This document shows positions 1-14,529 of a stretch of DNA of 64,000 nucleotides, one piece after another (the stretch's first letter is position 1; each line of letters starts with the position of its first letter). The position numbers were made by a program, and so were the translations under genes. The stretch lies in the NCBI RefSeq assembly GCF_000001735.4, contig NC_003070.9, positions 4,774,001-4,838,000 on the forward strand. Direction: 5' to 3'. The DNA is from Arabidopsis thaliana. Its lineage: Eukaryota; Streptophyta; Magnoliopsida; Brassicales; Brassicaceae. The notes beneath the pieces were generated by a model. It saw nothing but the letters and a program-made list of their open reading frames with translations, ran no database searches and was not told the DNA's origin.

Positions 1-21
1 AAATGTCATTTTGTGTCGCAG

Positions 22-668
22 GTTGTTGAGGTTTCAACCTCGAAGACTGGCAAGCATGGTCATGCTAAATGTCATTTTGTAGCTATTGATATCTTCACCA
101 GCAAGAAACTCGAAGATATTGTTCCTTCTTCCCACAATTGTGATGTATGTGAAAAAAGCTCCTTTGATCACTTTCATTTCTTGTTTGTTTCTTTCAAGTC
201 CCATTTGAGATTTTGTTTTTGTTGAATTGGGTTTCAGGTTCCTCATGTCAACCGTACTGATTATCAGCTGATTGACATTTCTGAAGATGGATATGTATGT
301 GTTCTTAAATAGCACTTGTTCCTTTATATGGTTTAGTTACTTGTTCTGTTTTGTAATCATTTTGCAGGTCAGTTTGTTGACTGATAACGGTAGTACCAAG
401 GATGACCTTAAGCTCCCTAATGATGACACTCTGCTCCAACAGGTTAAGTTTTGCATGTTCATCACATTAAATGTTGCTAGTTAATTAAAATCAACTCTAT
501 GTCGATTTCTGAAAATGGAAGAAAAAGTGCAGAGTAATGAGTGACCTGATTGTGTTAATGAAACAGATCAAGAGTGGGTTTGATGATGGAAAAGATCTAG
601 TGGTGAGTGTGATGTCAGCTATGGGAGAGGAACAGATCAATGCTCTTAAGGACATCGGTCCCAAGTGA
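22..668 (+). CDS. ELF5A-1: eIF5A translation factor, 3' part (cut by window start)
   Basis: Four coding exons are visible: 22-144, 238-294, 368-442 and 567-668 (stop TGA). They encode the last 118 residues of a protein that is normally about 158 residues, so the first ~40 lie before the window. The first visible exon follows an AG acceptor at 20-21 and reads [16 protein letters not shown], the hypusine loop. The lysine after TG is the residue converted to hypusine by deoxyhypusine synthase and hydroxylase (Lys51 in full numbering). eIF5A binds the ribosome and relieves stalling at polyproline and other difficult stretches, and promotes termination. The C-terminal OB-fold part (VSLLTDNG to NALKDIGPK) is intact. 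The nearest gene downstream is WRKY4, about 2 kb away on the same strand. The family is certain; the paralogue number rests on the neighbouring gene order. Confidence 0.93.
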
Positions 669-1315
669 GACTAACAAAGCCTCCCCTTTGTTATGAGATT
701 CTTCTTCTTCTTCTGTAGGCTTCCATTACTCATCGGAGATTATCTTGTTTTTGGGTGACTCCTATTTTGGATATTTAAACTTTTGTTAATAATGCCATCT
801 TCTTCAACCTTTTCCTTCTAGATGGTTTTTATACTTCTTCTAATTGATTGATTCTTTATGGTTGTCCAAGTGTCAAAGTGTTCCACCCATATGATTCTAA
901 CCTTTTGATGAGCGAAGTCTTTACTCGTGCGTTATGTAGAGACGTAGAAGCAATACCACAAAAGAGTATAATTATAGATATATGCTAACAAAACTCAAAA
1001 GTTAAGATCAGTTTAGTATTCAAAATTGAACAGTAAAAGGTTAAAAAAAATATGTATACTTATGAAAATAACTAAATTCATAGATAATCTTTTAAAATTC
1101 AGAGTTTCTTTTTCTTATATCAAATTCAAAATGAAAACACAAACTAAAATAAACAACGACACATATCATAAGGTCTTTTATATTTTGTATTAGATCAAAA
1201 CTATTATTGCAATCACATTTCTTGTGGTAATAAATGAAAGGAATTCTACTCCTAAAGCCAACGTGTGTCCCACACAAAGTAAGAAGAATGTTTATATTAT
1301 CTTTTGCTCTTGCAA

Positions 1316-1321
1316 AGTCAA
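1316..1321 (-). promoter_or_regulatory. W-box core upstream of WRKY4
   Basis: The minus strand reads TTGACT, which fits the WRKY-binding consensus TTGAC[C/T]. A second match, TTGACT on the plus strand, is at 1810-1815. Both lie 0.8-1.3 kb before the WRKY4 start codon, and WRKY genes often regulate themselves or each other. Six-base matches occur by chance, so function is inference. Confidence 0.3.
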
Positions 1322-1462
1322 ATGTATCTTCAAAAAGTCATGTTGCTAGTTTTCTTTTATTCCCCTCACGTCATCACGGTTCCTCCTCCTATTACAAATA
1401 TACACACCCAAAAAGTCCACTAACATGAAATGCTAAAGTTAATTTTAGAAATCCATTGCTTT

Positions 1463-1468
1463 CACGTG
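1463..1468. promoter_or_regulatory. G-box in a 12-bp palindrome
   Basis: CACGTG sits inside the perfect palindrome TTTCACGTGAAA (1460-1471). bHLH, bZIP and PIF-type factors bind this core. It lies about 1.15 kb upstream of the WRKY4 ATG. Its use is not shown by sequence alone. Confidence 0.3.
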
Positions 1469-2621
1469 AAAAAAAAAACTATTACAGAAATAACATGTAT
1501 TTATACAGTTTACTAATAGTCATCAACTCATCATATATGGTATAAATATTTGTCGAAAAACAGCTCTCATGATATGTGTAGGCTTATATTCGACAGCCCA
1601 TTAAGACACAAAATGGGCCTTTTAAAAGGAATGTCAGTTGTCAATATCTGATTCGTACAACGTGGAGTAGCTGTGGCCTTGTCCGGTTGTCTCTCTCTGC
1701 CTCTTCGCTCCAGGTTCACCGTACAATAATAACAAAGACCGACGCTTTTGTAAAAGTGAAACCTAAATTGATAACCAAATAATTTGATCAATTTGGTACA
1801 ACTTTTGTTTTGACTGATGTTCAGATTTTCTTTTCTTCTTAATTGGTATAGTTTTATTTTCTTTTTAAAATGTTTGGATTTGTAATTCATTTAGCATTCC
1901 ATTCTAATAAGATTTATCTTTTTCTTTTTAATTATCTCTTTACATGATACTACTATACTATTTGTTTAAACAAAAAATATAGATATACATGCATATTCCA
2001 TATTTAATTAATGGGATCGAAATTCAACATTAAATTAATGTACCTGTAAAAAATTAAATGTACAAAACGACAGAAAAACTCAAAAAAGCAGATTTTAAAC
2101 GTTATATTTTCCAATTTTCTACTGCCTCCTGAAAAATTGGATTTGGACATGTCTGAACATTACTCAAAATAAATAAATTTAGCTAGTTTTTGAAATAAGA
2201 AAACATAGTAAGTACCGTTTTGAAGGAGAAAAAACAAATAAAGTACTTTTTACACACGAAAAAAAAGAAAGTAAAGGAAAGAGCTTGTTTCACATATATC
2301 TGCAGCGTGGACTTTCTCTACTGCGAACCCAAAAAGTTTTTTAATCTTTTTATGTTTCCAGATCCGTTTTAAGACCAGAAGTACAAAAAAAAAAAAGAAA
2401 CTCGAAATCTCCATTAAAAGAGCCTATCGATAATAAAAAGAAAAACAAAACGGCAAAAAAGTGAAGCGAAACACGACACGGATTCACACAATACTCAGAT
2501 ATATACAAAAAGGATTTTAGATTTTGATTCAGAACCAAAAATAAAAAAAGGAACTTTTTTATTTCTTTGTTTGATTTTTTGGGTTGTTGGTTTTTTTTTT
2601 GTTTGTTAATTTTGGGGATCG

Positions 2622-5043
2622 ATGTCGGAAAAGGAAGAAGCTCCGTCGACATCGAAGTCCACCGGAGCTCCGTCGCGTCCGACTTTATCTCTTCCTCCAC
2701 GGCCGTTTAGTGAGATGTTCTTTAACGGTGGCGTTGGATTCAGTCCTGGTCCGATGACTCTGGTCTCTAATATGTTCCCTGATTCCGATGAGTTTAGGTC
2801 TTTCTCTCAGCTTCTCGCTGGAGCCATGTCTTCTCCAGCGACTGCAGCTGCTGCTGCTGCTGCTGCGACGGCTAGTGATTACCAGAGACTTGGTGAAGGG
2901 ACTAATAGCTCTAGTGGTGATGTTGACCCGAGATTCAAGCAAAACAGACCAACCGGTTTGATGATTTCTCAATCTCAATCGCCGTCGATGTTCACCGTAC
3001 CGCCTGGTTTAAGTCCAGCTATGTTGCTCGATTCACCAAGCTTTTTGGGTCTTTTCTCTCCCGTTCAGGTTTTTAGATTCATCAACACAAATTTCTATCT
3101 TTTTTTTTTTTGGTTAAAAATTTGAAAATCTATTTATGGAAACTGTATGTTTGTGTCTTTTCTTTGTTGAGCTGTTTCTTGTTTTTGTTTTGTTGGCTGC
3201 TTAGGGAAAAAATAACACGTTGTTGTTAGGTGTTAGCAAATCTAGGTTTATTCCAACAAATTGTAGATTTTGTAACCATTTTGCTGGTATCATCTTAGGT
3301 CAAAATTGGAGATTAGGATTGAGTTAGGGCTTATTAGAGATTTGAGAATTTCTCCTCAAGGAAGGAACTTTGCAACTCAACTGTGTTGGAAAGGTAGGAA
3401 CTTTCAGACAGAACAAAAGGAGATTGTGGATCAAATACTCGTAGAGATTTGGGTTTGTTCAAGGTTTTTATAGAAATCCTCAGGAAGATTTCTTGGTGCC
3501 ACATCCGAAAAATCCTGTTCTTATGACCTTATATGTTTTGATTATGGAACTCTGTTTTCTTTAGTAGAAATTGTTCCTTTAGACAGGCCTTTGCTATATT
3601 CTCTTTTGATAGGGTTGTCTTGTTTAAGGTCTCTGGCTCTGCTTTATCTTGACTCTGAATCTGTTGAATCTGTCTTTACCTATTTTGATGTGTGCTTTGA
3701 TTTGTTTTAGCGGTTCTTGACCTGATATGTAACATTGTGCAGGGATCATATGGAATGACACATCAGCAAGCTCTAGCTCAAGTCACTGCTCAAGCAGTTC
3801 AAGCCAATGCCAATATGCAACCACAAACAGAGTACCCTCCTCCCTCTCAAGTTCAATCATTTTCATCGGGTCAAGCGCAGATCCCGACCTCGGCTCCACT
3901 ACCAGCTCAAAGAGAAACCTCAGATGTAACCATCATAGAGCACAGGTCACAACAGCCTCTAAATGTTGACAAACCAGCTGATGATGGCTATAACTGGCGA
4001 AAATATGGGCAAAAGCAAGTTAAAGGTAGCGAGTTTCCACGAAGCTATTACAAGTGTACTAATCCAGGATGTCCTGTCAAGAAGAAGGTTGAGAGATCTC
4101 TTGATGGACAAGTAACGGAGATTATCTACAAAGGTCAGCACAATCATGAACCTCCTCAAAACACTAAGCGAGGTAACAAAGATAACACCGCGAATATAAA
4201 TGGGAGTTCGATAAATAACAATCGCGGGAGTTCTGAATTGGGGGCATCACAGTTTCAAACTAATAGCTCCAACAAGACTAAGAGAGAGCAACATGAAGCA
4301 GTAAGTCAAGCTACGACAACAGAGCACTTGTCTGAGGCAAGTGACGGTGAAGAAGTTGGTAATGGAGAAACTGATGTGAGAGAGAAAGATGAGAATGAGC
4401 CTGATCCCAAGAGAAGGTAAAGTTATAAGCTCTGTTGATGGTTGATGATAATCCATATTTTTCGTTTTTTTTGATCAGAGAGATGTTTGAATGTGCAGAA
4501 GTACAGAAGTTCGGATTTCAGAACCAGCTCCTGCTGCTTCACATAGAACTGTGACAGAGCCTAGAATTATTGTCCAAACGACGAGTGAAGTTGATCTTCT
4601 AGATGATGGATATAGGTGGCGTAAATATGGACAGAAAGTTGTCAAAGGGAATCCTTATCCGAGGTAAAACACGTTACAACATTGGTTGGTCTAGCTATTA
4701 CACTCTTTGAATGGCGGATTCTAGTGATCGATATATTTTTATGTATTGAAACATTCTTGTTTAATGTTCTCTCTTGATCCTTAGGAGCTACTACAAGTGC
4801 ACAACACCAGGATGTGGTGTGAGGAAACATGTAGAGAGAGCAGCAACAGATCCAAAAGCTGTAGTAACAACATATGAAGGAAAACATAACCATGACCTTC
4901 CCGCTGCTAAATCAAGCAGCCATGCCGCTGCAGCGGCACAGTTAAGGCCAGATAATCGACCTGGCGGTTTGGCTAACTTAAATCAACAGCAGCAGCAACA
5001 GCCCGTTGCGCGGCTAAGGCTTAAAGAAGAGCAAACAACTTGA
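2622..5043 (+). CDS. WRKY4: WRKY transcription factor, group I (two WRKY domains)
   Basis: Exons 2622-3068, 3743-4416, 4499-4663 and 4785-5043 give 514 residues. Two complete WRKY domains are present: WRKYGQK at about 234-240 and 414-420, each followed by a C-X4-C...H-X1-H zinc site (CTNPGC...HNH and CTTPGC...HNH). This makes it group I. The last intron splits the Arg codon of the PRSYYKC motif in the C-terminal domain, the family's conserved R-type intron. The N-terminus has serine-proline sites ([17 protein letters not shown]) typical of MAP-kinase targets, and a polyalanine run near residue 80 encoded by GCT repeats. The C-terminal part holds a polyglutamine run. The protein is nuclear and binds W-boxes; WRKY4 and WRKY3 act in responses to necrotrophic pathogens. 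Upstream W-boxes suggest possible autoregulation (inference). Confidence 0.96.
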
Positions 5044-5741
5044 GAGAAGAAAACTCTTGACCGTTTTTCATTACAAAAGCTTTCAAATTCCACTCACACA
5101 CTTGTCTGAAAAATCTAGCAGTTTGCAGGAAAGAAACAGCTTCAAGAGGTTGTAGTTCTTCTATGTTCTGGTGTAAAACTTAAAAGCTTTTTAGGGTTTT
5201 CAGATTTCTGTTTACTAATACTGTATGTGAATTCTTTTGTACATGAGGAAGAAAATTACAGGGGGATATTTTGTGTTGTATCTTTTGTGTTATTGTTTCA
5301 GTAAAAGATAGGTCTTACATTTTGTGTATGAAAATGAAAGTATTTGTTGTAATATCAAACTTTTTTCTTTTGTTTATTATTACACTATTATAATACATAA
5401 TGGCCTATGACCCAAATTTTCTTGCTATTTGTTCATCTTTCGTAGTCAGTCATTGGTTAATGAAATATACAGAGCAATTGTTGTTTTGTTATGGGTTTTG
5501 AATAATGGAGTGAAGAAATTATGACATTTGTACAAATGAATCTTTTTCATGAGATTAATAAATTCCCGAGCAAATCTTGTTTCCAAAAAAGACAATTGAA
5601 TTTTATCTTCTTCTTTTGTCTCTCAACAATACAAATATGTGAAAACGTTCTCTGTTTTTGCTTTTTGTCTTTTTTTGCTCTCCCCATTGATTGATTGATT
5701 GATCTTTGTCTCTCTCTCTGTGTTATTATGTAGTGATCACT
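5044..5741. other. Convergent intergenic region (3' UTRs)
   Basis: This stretch lies between the ends of WRKY4 (+) and the DUF1336 gene (-), so it holds the two 3' UTRs. It is T-rich and A-rich with several AATAAA-like stretches. There is no coding signal. Confidence 0.7.
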
Positions 5742-7882
<2,141 letters not shown>

Positions 7883-10800
7883 ATTTTGTTTTGGAGAATT
7901 TCTAACTATTTCATTCACCAAACGAAATCAAATTTTTGTAAGGAACCTGTATCAAGACATAAAACAAGAATAAGACCATTACCAAGATATACATGATCTT
8001 GTCTAGAAATCAAAAATCAGATGCCAAAAAAGATAGACTATTTTTACCTTACAATCTTTCAGAGAGGTCACCTGTAAAAAGTTAAGTTTACATAAAAGAA
8101 TGCATCAACATTCATAACAATGAGATGTTGTTTCATGTATCTTCAAGACCCTTCATATAAGAAAAAAAATCGAATGAGGTTTATTTTCTTAAATTTGTTG
8201 CTTACTTGGGTCTGAAATTTTGAATACTTAAATAAACAAATTAAACATCGATAACATCAAACGCAACAAATGCAGCCATTTGAATTTTTTATGAAACGTG
8301 AAAGATAAGAAACAAAATCTTGAAAACACAACCAAGTATTGTTTTTAACGAAAACTCTAATCATTTGTTAACCATGAAATCAAGAAAACTAACCAGGAGA
8401 AGAAGAAGAACAGAAGAAGGCGAAGAAAGGAGGAAGAAAGAGGATTCTCTATGAAAATCCTCTGTTTCGTCTTTCTTCTGCTCTCTGCCTCTATTTGTTT
8501 CTCTGTCTTTTCGTGTCAATAACAATAATAAAACAGAAACAGAAAGAGAGAGATCTTCTTAAGAGAAATATTAAGAACCGCACCACTGTTTTCTTTAGTA
8601 ACCCGTTTTCTTCGGATCATTCCCAAAAGTCTTCTCCCCCGTTAAATTCTCTCTCTTTAATTTCTCTGTTTTTAATTACTAATATTTTATTTTGTCCATT
8701 TTAATGATTATTATTATTACAGAGAAACAGTAAATTAGTGTTATTGGGGATGTGATTGACCCATCAAGTTCGCGGGGTAAAGAAGAAACAGCGTTTTAAT
8801 TACAGAACAGACGAGTTATTTACTTCACGTGTCGCCATTTATGGGAAACAATCTTCTTATTTTCTTAACCTCTTTAATACCTTGTCTTGTGTCTTCTTCG
8901 TCCTCATCAATGTTAAATCCATTCATTTACAAAACATGTTTACCCTATCTTCCAACATAAAACAAAAAAAAGGTAAAAAGAAAACAATTTTTTCCTTCTA
9001 AATTAGAGTTTTTAATATTCAAGTTCAATAAATTTAGTTAGAGTCTATAAGTTAACAATCAGCTAGACGTAACTCTTAACAAAAAATAATAGTTCCATAT
9101 AGAAAGAAATTGATGATAGAAATTGACACTGAATTGACATTAAAGAAATAAAAAAAAAGAGATTCGTATCTGAAGTTCTCGAGGATCACATGCTTCATGT
9201 ATTCGTTATCGTATTCATAATTTAACCATTGTATTTCTATATTAGTATCATGAATATAATTTAACCATCATCTCAACAAAAATAAAATTAGCCAAGTAAT
9301 GCATGGTATATACAGTATACTATACACAATAACTTTTTTTATCAACGTAAAAATTATGGAGGGTTTCTGTGAATGGACCTAGATCATAGTAGTGGGATCC
9401 TTAGTTTCGCATAGACAACATTTGGTACCTCGTGGATAACAAATGGTGATTTATGTTCAATACTATCTTGTTATAGTGATGGAGAAGTTATGTTATTATG
9501 TCGTTGTACAATACAGTTTGTTATTTATTTTTAATATGTCATCATTCATAATAGATTGATTGTTTATTTTTGCATCAACTAAAGCCGTCTAAGAATAAAA
9601 TAATCTACTTAAAAAAAATATAGCTAAAAAGTGAATAAAAGCTATTAGTTAGTTCAAAGTCCTTTTCGTAGGAGATTAATTAGTCCACGGAGATATATTC
9701 TAATCATTGATTCTTTAGTTTTGTTCAATAGTTTTCAGTATTTTTTTTATATAATCTTCTGGTTGAAGCTATAGCTATTGTATGAAAGAGACTTAGCTGA
9801 TTCTCTATGTGTTTGTGGAACACAATTTATTTTTAAAAACTATATAGTCCAACGAAAACTATTTAAAGTAGGTGAGTTGCTCATTTTAAATTATGTTTAG
9901 GACTGCCAAAAATTTAGACTAATTCCATGCACTTTGATTTCTATGTTTTCATCTTATTTGCTATTAGAGATTTATTACATGTTACTTCTGATTAAATTAG
10001 ATGGTAACAAGCTTTTATATCTTAAAATTCCATTTGCACATTTTCCATTGCATCCATTTCTAATTATACATATAGTATATATTCTTTTAGTGAAAAATGA
10101 CGTTATCGGATGGAAAAAGTCTCAACAATTAATGGGTTCTGTTTCTTTTTTCTTTTTTTTCAACTGTGTTATTGACGGCTCATATTTTATAGAATGGATT
10201 TTTACTTTCGGACAAAAAAGAAATGAGGATTTATGGCCATGATTTTCTGGATTTATTCAACCATTTCCAAGAAAAAGAGAGATTATTCAACTAATATACT
10301 GATGATATTTCTAGAATTAATAAGAAGCTAGCTAATTTTAATAATGCAATATGTAAAGAATTTTATGTATCAAACGTTAAATTCCGAAAAGACCTATTCA
10401 ACCATTTCCGAGAAACAAAAACTAGTCAGCACAACAAATTAGTCACACTACACATGTCCTAAACAATTTGTTCATGTAAGAATTTAAACTTTTTAATGAA
10501 AATATTTAGTATCATGAAAGCATGAAGAAAAAAAGATTTTTGGGTAAGAAAATAATGAAGGCCGAAAAATGATCTTGTTCTTTTTTTTTCCCCCAATTTT
10601 ATGGTATTATTTTGATTTCCAGACGTTTACGAATGTTTAAATTTAATCTCCTTTGAAGTTGATTCTCCCGAGTCCCGATTATAAGAAGAAAACTTGTTAG
10701 AAGCGAGGCCACCATTTCTCACCCAAACGATACAAAATTAGGTTAGGTAAGATAACATTTGAGTAGATCTAGTTTTTCCAAGCAAACCAGGTCTAGTTTA

Positions 10801-11461
10801 ATAATCGTAATTTTGAAATACTAAAAGATCGGATTAAATTTGACAAAGTGTATTGCTCCTTTTTATAAATATAGTATATAACTACGATATGTTTTGTTAA
10901 GGTTGATGAGACCCTGATAATATGAGTATATGACTACAGTCTAGCTACAAGCCTACAAGTTTCTATATGAAAGAACTAGTACAATAATAACTGATTAACT
11001 GTACTGTACGATATTCAAAAGAACTTAATTGTTTTTAATTAGAAGAGGAAGATGAGATTGGCGCACAAAAAAAAAAGAAAAAGAGGAAGAAGATGAGATA
11101 GTAATTGGAAGCTTTAAATCCCAATTAAGAGAGGCTACAGCTGTAATCATTCGAAACGTATTTACTTATATGATGTCACCGTAATAAAATTTCTTGTAAT
11201 AATAACTTTCTCATTTATCTAGTTGGAGTCACAATGTCTACTTGAACCACTGGAATAAACAAAAAAACTTCACTTGAAAAAGTAATAAATTTGATGACAG
11301 CTCTTTAACTATACCAAACGGATTCATACTAACTTCAACTTCTTTGATCAATTATTCCAAACCCTAAATTCTAGACCTAAAATCAAACTAAATTTGGTAA
11401 CACATCAATTTAATACTCTATTAGAAGAAAACTAAACTATAAATATCGATTATGTATTTGA
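7883..11461. other. Gene-free region upstream of the DUF1336 gene
   Basis: About 7883-8470 is the probable leader of the minus-strand gene (purine-rich on that strand, with possible leader splice sites near 8045). From there to 11461 the DNA is AT-rich with no coding region longer than chance and no recognisable RNA gene or repeat family. It ends at the left end of the Helitron-like element. Confidence 0.55.
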
Positions 11462-13254
11462 TCCTACTATATTATTTGGGAAGTACATTTTAAATGTAAC
11501 CTTAATTTTTGTAAGTAATTATATAGATATGCCATTAGAAATAAAATTTTAAAGAGTAAATTAATTTATCTCTTTAAGGATTAAAAAGTCAAATACTAAT
11601 TTAATTAAAAAACAAAATACATTATTATTTTCCACAAATAATAACCAATCAAAATCAACATATAAGATTTGATATCTAAATTTTAATTAATTTAATTTAA
11701 TTAAAAAACAAAATACATTATTAATTTCCAAAAAAGTAACCAATTAAAATCAACAAATTATATTTGATATCTAAATTATCATATTAATTTTTTATTAATT
11801 ATTATAGTTCACTTCTCATCTTTATATGATTTTATTTTTGCGGAAAAATAATATCATCATTATAAAAAAAGAATTAGAGTTATTTTGCATATGCCACAAT
11901 TTGAATTTTTAAAAACGAATATAAACTGTTCAATACATGAAAAAATATTATAACGGGTGAAAAATAGATTTAAGAAAACTTTCTACTGAGTAACGGGTCA
12001 TAATTTGAAATATTTATATTCAATTTCATACATATTATATTGAAAATTTATAATCTTATATATTACAATAATTAATAACATATTAGATGTGATTCAATTT
12101 TTAATAAAAGCTGGAAAATCCTAGAATTGACGGTTTAGATCGATATTAATACAAGATGGAATACTACAAGTGAAACTCTTAAATTAACTATCAAACTACA
12201 AGTGTATAATCTTAAACACTAAACAATATAGATAATATCAACAAAACATACACATGAGATCAATTAAATTTTAATCACATAAAAATTAGCACAAAAAAAA
12301 GTATTCAACAATTAAATTTTTATCAAATCTCTGTGTTATATAAGTTTTGATACTATATTCGAATAATGTAATATACCTTTTCAATTTGTATTCTTTAACT
12401 AATTTAATCTAACTAATATATTTGCTAATCTTATACCTATCAAAACCGACTATCGTTTCTTATCTCTATAGTATTTTTGCAAGACTTTTTTGGTGGATTT
12501 GGATAAAAGTGTATTCGGGTCATATGGTACATTCTCCTATTAAATAAATATGGTGCACTCCGATGTTATTAGCTAAAATGTTTAGAATATAATTCAGAGT
12601 CATATCATTAATAAAATTAATATTAATAAAATAAATGACTTTTTGGCAAGACGAATTTGGAGGGACGGGTTTTTGAATCAACATTAATAAAAAAGTAAAA
12701 TATAATTAATCCACCGTTTTAATACGGGTTAAATCTTTAATTAATTATTTTTTAAGACCACTAATATTAAACATATCAAATCATCCTAATTTAGAAAAGA
12801 TTATATAAAACCAAAAATGTTATGTGGTATGTATAATATTACTATATATAAAATTAAACAATAAAATATAAATGTATTAGAGAATGATACAATGTGCAAA
12901 ACTTTTATATATAAAAAATAATTCTTAAATTTTAAAAATTACTACTTTAAAAAAAAAATCACGGGACGGGTAAAAAATTTACAGAACGGGTTTTATTTTG
13001 GAATTGGGTTATATGGTGGATGTATTTGAATCAATATTTATAAAATTTTAAAATATTATTAATATGCTGTTTAAGTAGGGATTAAAACTTCAGTTTTTTA
13101 ACAATTATCTCATGAATTCGTGGTATAGTGTTATTTAATAACAATTATAAACTGTAAAATAAAAATATTTTATAAAAATAAAATTTGCAAGTTTTAATAT
13201 ATATTACTTTTAAAAAATAAATCGTCCCGCAGTATATCACATGTTAAAATCTAG
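11462..13254. mobile_element. Non-autonomous Helitron-like element (ATREP type)
   Basis: The left end reads TCCTACTATATTATTTGGGA and the right end reads TTAAAATCTAG, closing in CTAG, which fits the Helitron rule (5' TC, 3' CTRR). The flanks are host A (11461) and host T (13255), the expected A^T insertion site with no target duplication. About 10-30 bases before the right end is a degenerate short hairpin region (GTCCCGCAGTATATCACATG) where ATREP elements carry a GC-rich stem. ACGGGT motifs recur inside (about 11955, 11993, 12659, 12726, 12963 and 12986). It encodes no RepHel protein, so it would depend on other copies. The length of 1,793 bp is ordinary for Arabidopsis ATREPs. The subfamily was not determined. 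Confidence 0.6.
11597..11779. repeat. Two-copy ~96-bp direct repeat inside the Helitron-like element
   Basis: Copy 1 (11597-11692) and copy 2 (11693-11779) both start TAATTTAATTAAAAAACAAA, continue through ATACATTATT and AACCAAT..AAAATCAACA, and end with TTGATATCTAAATT. The spacing is 96 bp and similarity is high but imperfect, so this is an old local tandem duplication. Confidence 0.75.
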
Positions 13255-14333
13255 TTTATATATCATTTTGATACTTTTTTAAAACAGAGACCGGTGCAGT
13301 TTAGTAGTTACGTGGATACCAAATATATCATACAAGTTAATATAGAAATTAAGAATCAGATACGACGTTCCAAACAAATACTTAAACGTGTGTAGACCTT
13401 AGGAAACATTGCCAACTGGCAACTTTGTATTATACTACCAAAATCTAGATATCTATAAATCTAGAGGTGTGTATGATAATGAATATTGAATAGTATATGT
13501 TTGATATTCAATGTTATACTATTCAGATATCAAATACCTGGATGTATATATGTCAACTGAAAACAAATATAATTCTCTTAGTATGAAGACTATTTACATC
13601 TAAATCATATGAATAACTAATTAACTTTTTCTTCTTTTTTTTGTTAATTTTCAAAAACTATGTCATTTGTTATGTATTACATAATCACTTAAGATATATA
13701 TAAAAAAAAATGCCCTAACGAATTTCGTCCACAACATATGAATCGAGCTAGCTATTTAGATATTTCTATTATGCATATGATGAATCATAGATTGATAAAC
13801 ATATTATATATTTTTTGAAAAATGGTAGTTCAATTTCTTTTGACACTAATTAAACATGAAAGAGACATGTCCTTCGGGTGTAAGAATACCTAAACAGACA
13901 AAGCAGAGAGTCATAAATATCTTATGATTATAAATGGAAGAGACATATAAAAAATGTTTATTGTGTACTAATCCCTTATATAGTTTATGTTGGACAACTC
14001 CATATTAATTTAGGTTTACTTATATTTCGGTTATGAAACTCTAAAAAGTATTGTCTCCCACTATCCATTAGGACAAACTGGCAAAGGCAACCACCTCAAC
14101 AACATCAAAGAACAAGAATTATTCAACTGTTCTACAAAACTATACTAGTACTATTACAGTTGTTTGTAGCATATACTTTTCCAAATAGAATTTTATACGA
14201 TTTTCTTTTCCATATTTTTTGAAAATGACAAGTGATATGATTTGAGAAAAAACAAAAAAAAAAAACAAATTTATACAGTGAGGCCTGCAAGACCATAAAA
14301 CAAACTAAAGCCGTTCATTAAGGTTCCATTAAT
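13255..14333. other. Gene-free AT-rich region
   Basis: No coding or RNA gene signal is seen between the Helitron-like element and the GNOM promoter. A modest inverted repeat (TATTGAATAGTATA near 13484 against TATACTATTCAGATA near 13524) could form a hairpin; nothing else stands out. Confidence 0.5.
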
Positions 14334-14380
14334 TGGGCCTATATTTTTCTCGTTATATTATGAGCCTGTTATAGGCCCAT
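14334..14380. promoter_or_regulatory. Paired site II (TGGGCC) elements in the GNOM promoter
   Basis: TGGGCCT lies at 14334-14340 and the inverse AGGCCCAT at 14373-14380. TCP proteins bind such site II elements in promoters of growth and housekeeping genes. They sit roughly 150-200 bp before the likely GNOM leader (about 14530 onward), a typical position. Function is inferred. Confidence 0.4.
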
Positions 14381-14529
14381 TAGTAATAATTTATCGGGTT
14401 ATGAAGTAAATTTTCAGATAATTAAGGGTCTCAAGTATAAATATCTTAAATAACAGACCCATCTACCTGGAAATATGAGTATTTGGGCAGAGAGGGGTGT
14501 TTTCGTAAATTCAAGTACATACTTTATTT

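Larger units (their letters stand above)
669..2621. other. Intergenic: eIF5A 3' UTR and WRKY4 promoter/leader
   Basis: No gene is supported here. The first ~200 bases are the eIF5A 3' UTR. The rest is AT-rich upstream DNA of WRKY4, with a pyrimidine/purine-rich leader near 2330-2620. Open frames on either strand are short, low-complexity and lack family motifs. Confidence 0.7.

Noticed and set aside
2350..2700. Minus-strand open frame of 116 codons across the WRKY4 leader
   Set aside because: Low-complexity Lys/Phe-rich product from purine/pyrimidine tracts, antisense to a certain gene, no family motif.
8461..11461. Searched for tRNA, snoRNA or miRNA-like hairpins in the gene desert
   Set aside because: No tRNA box B (GGTTCGAATCC-like) and no long near-perfect fold-back was noticed by eye; a covariance-model scan would be needed to exclude small RNAs.
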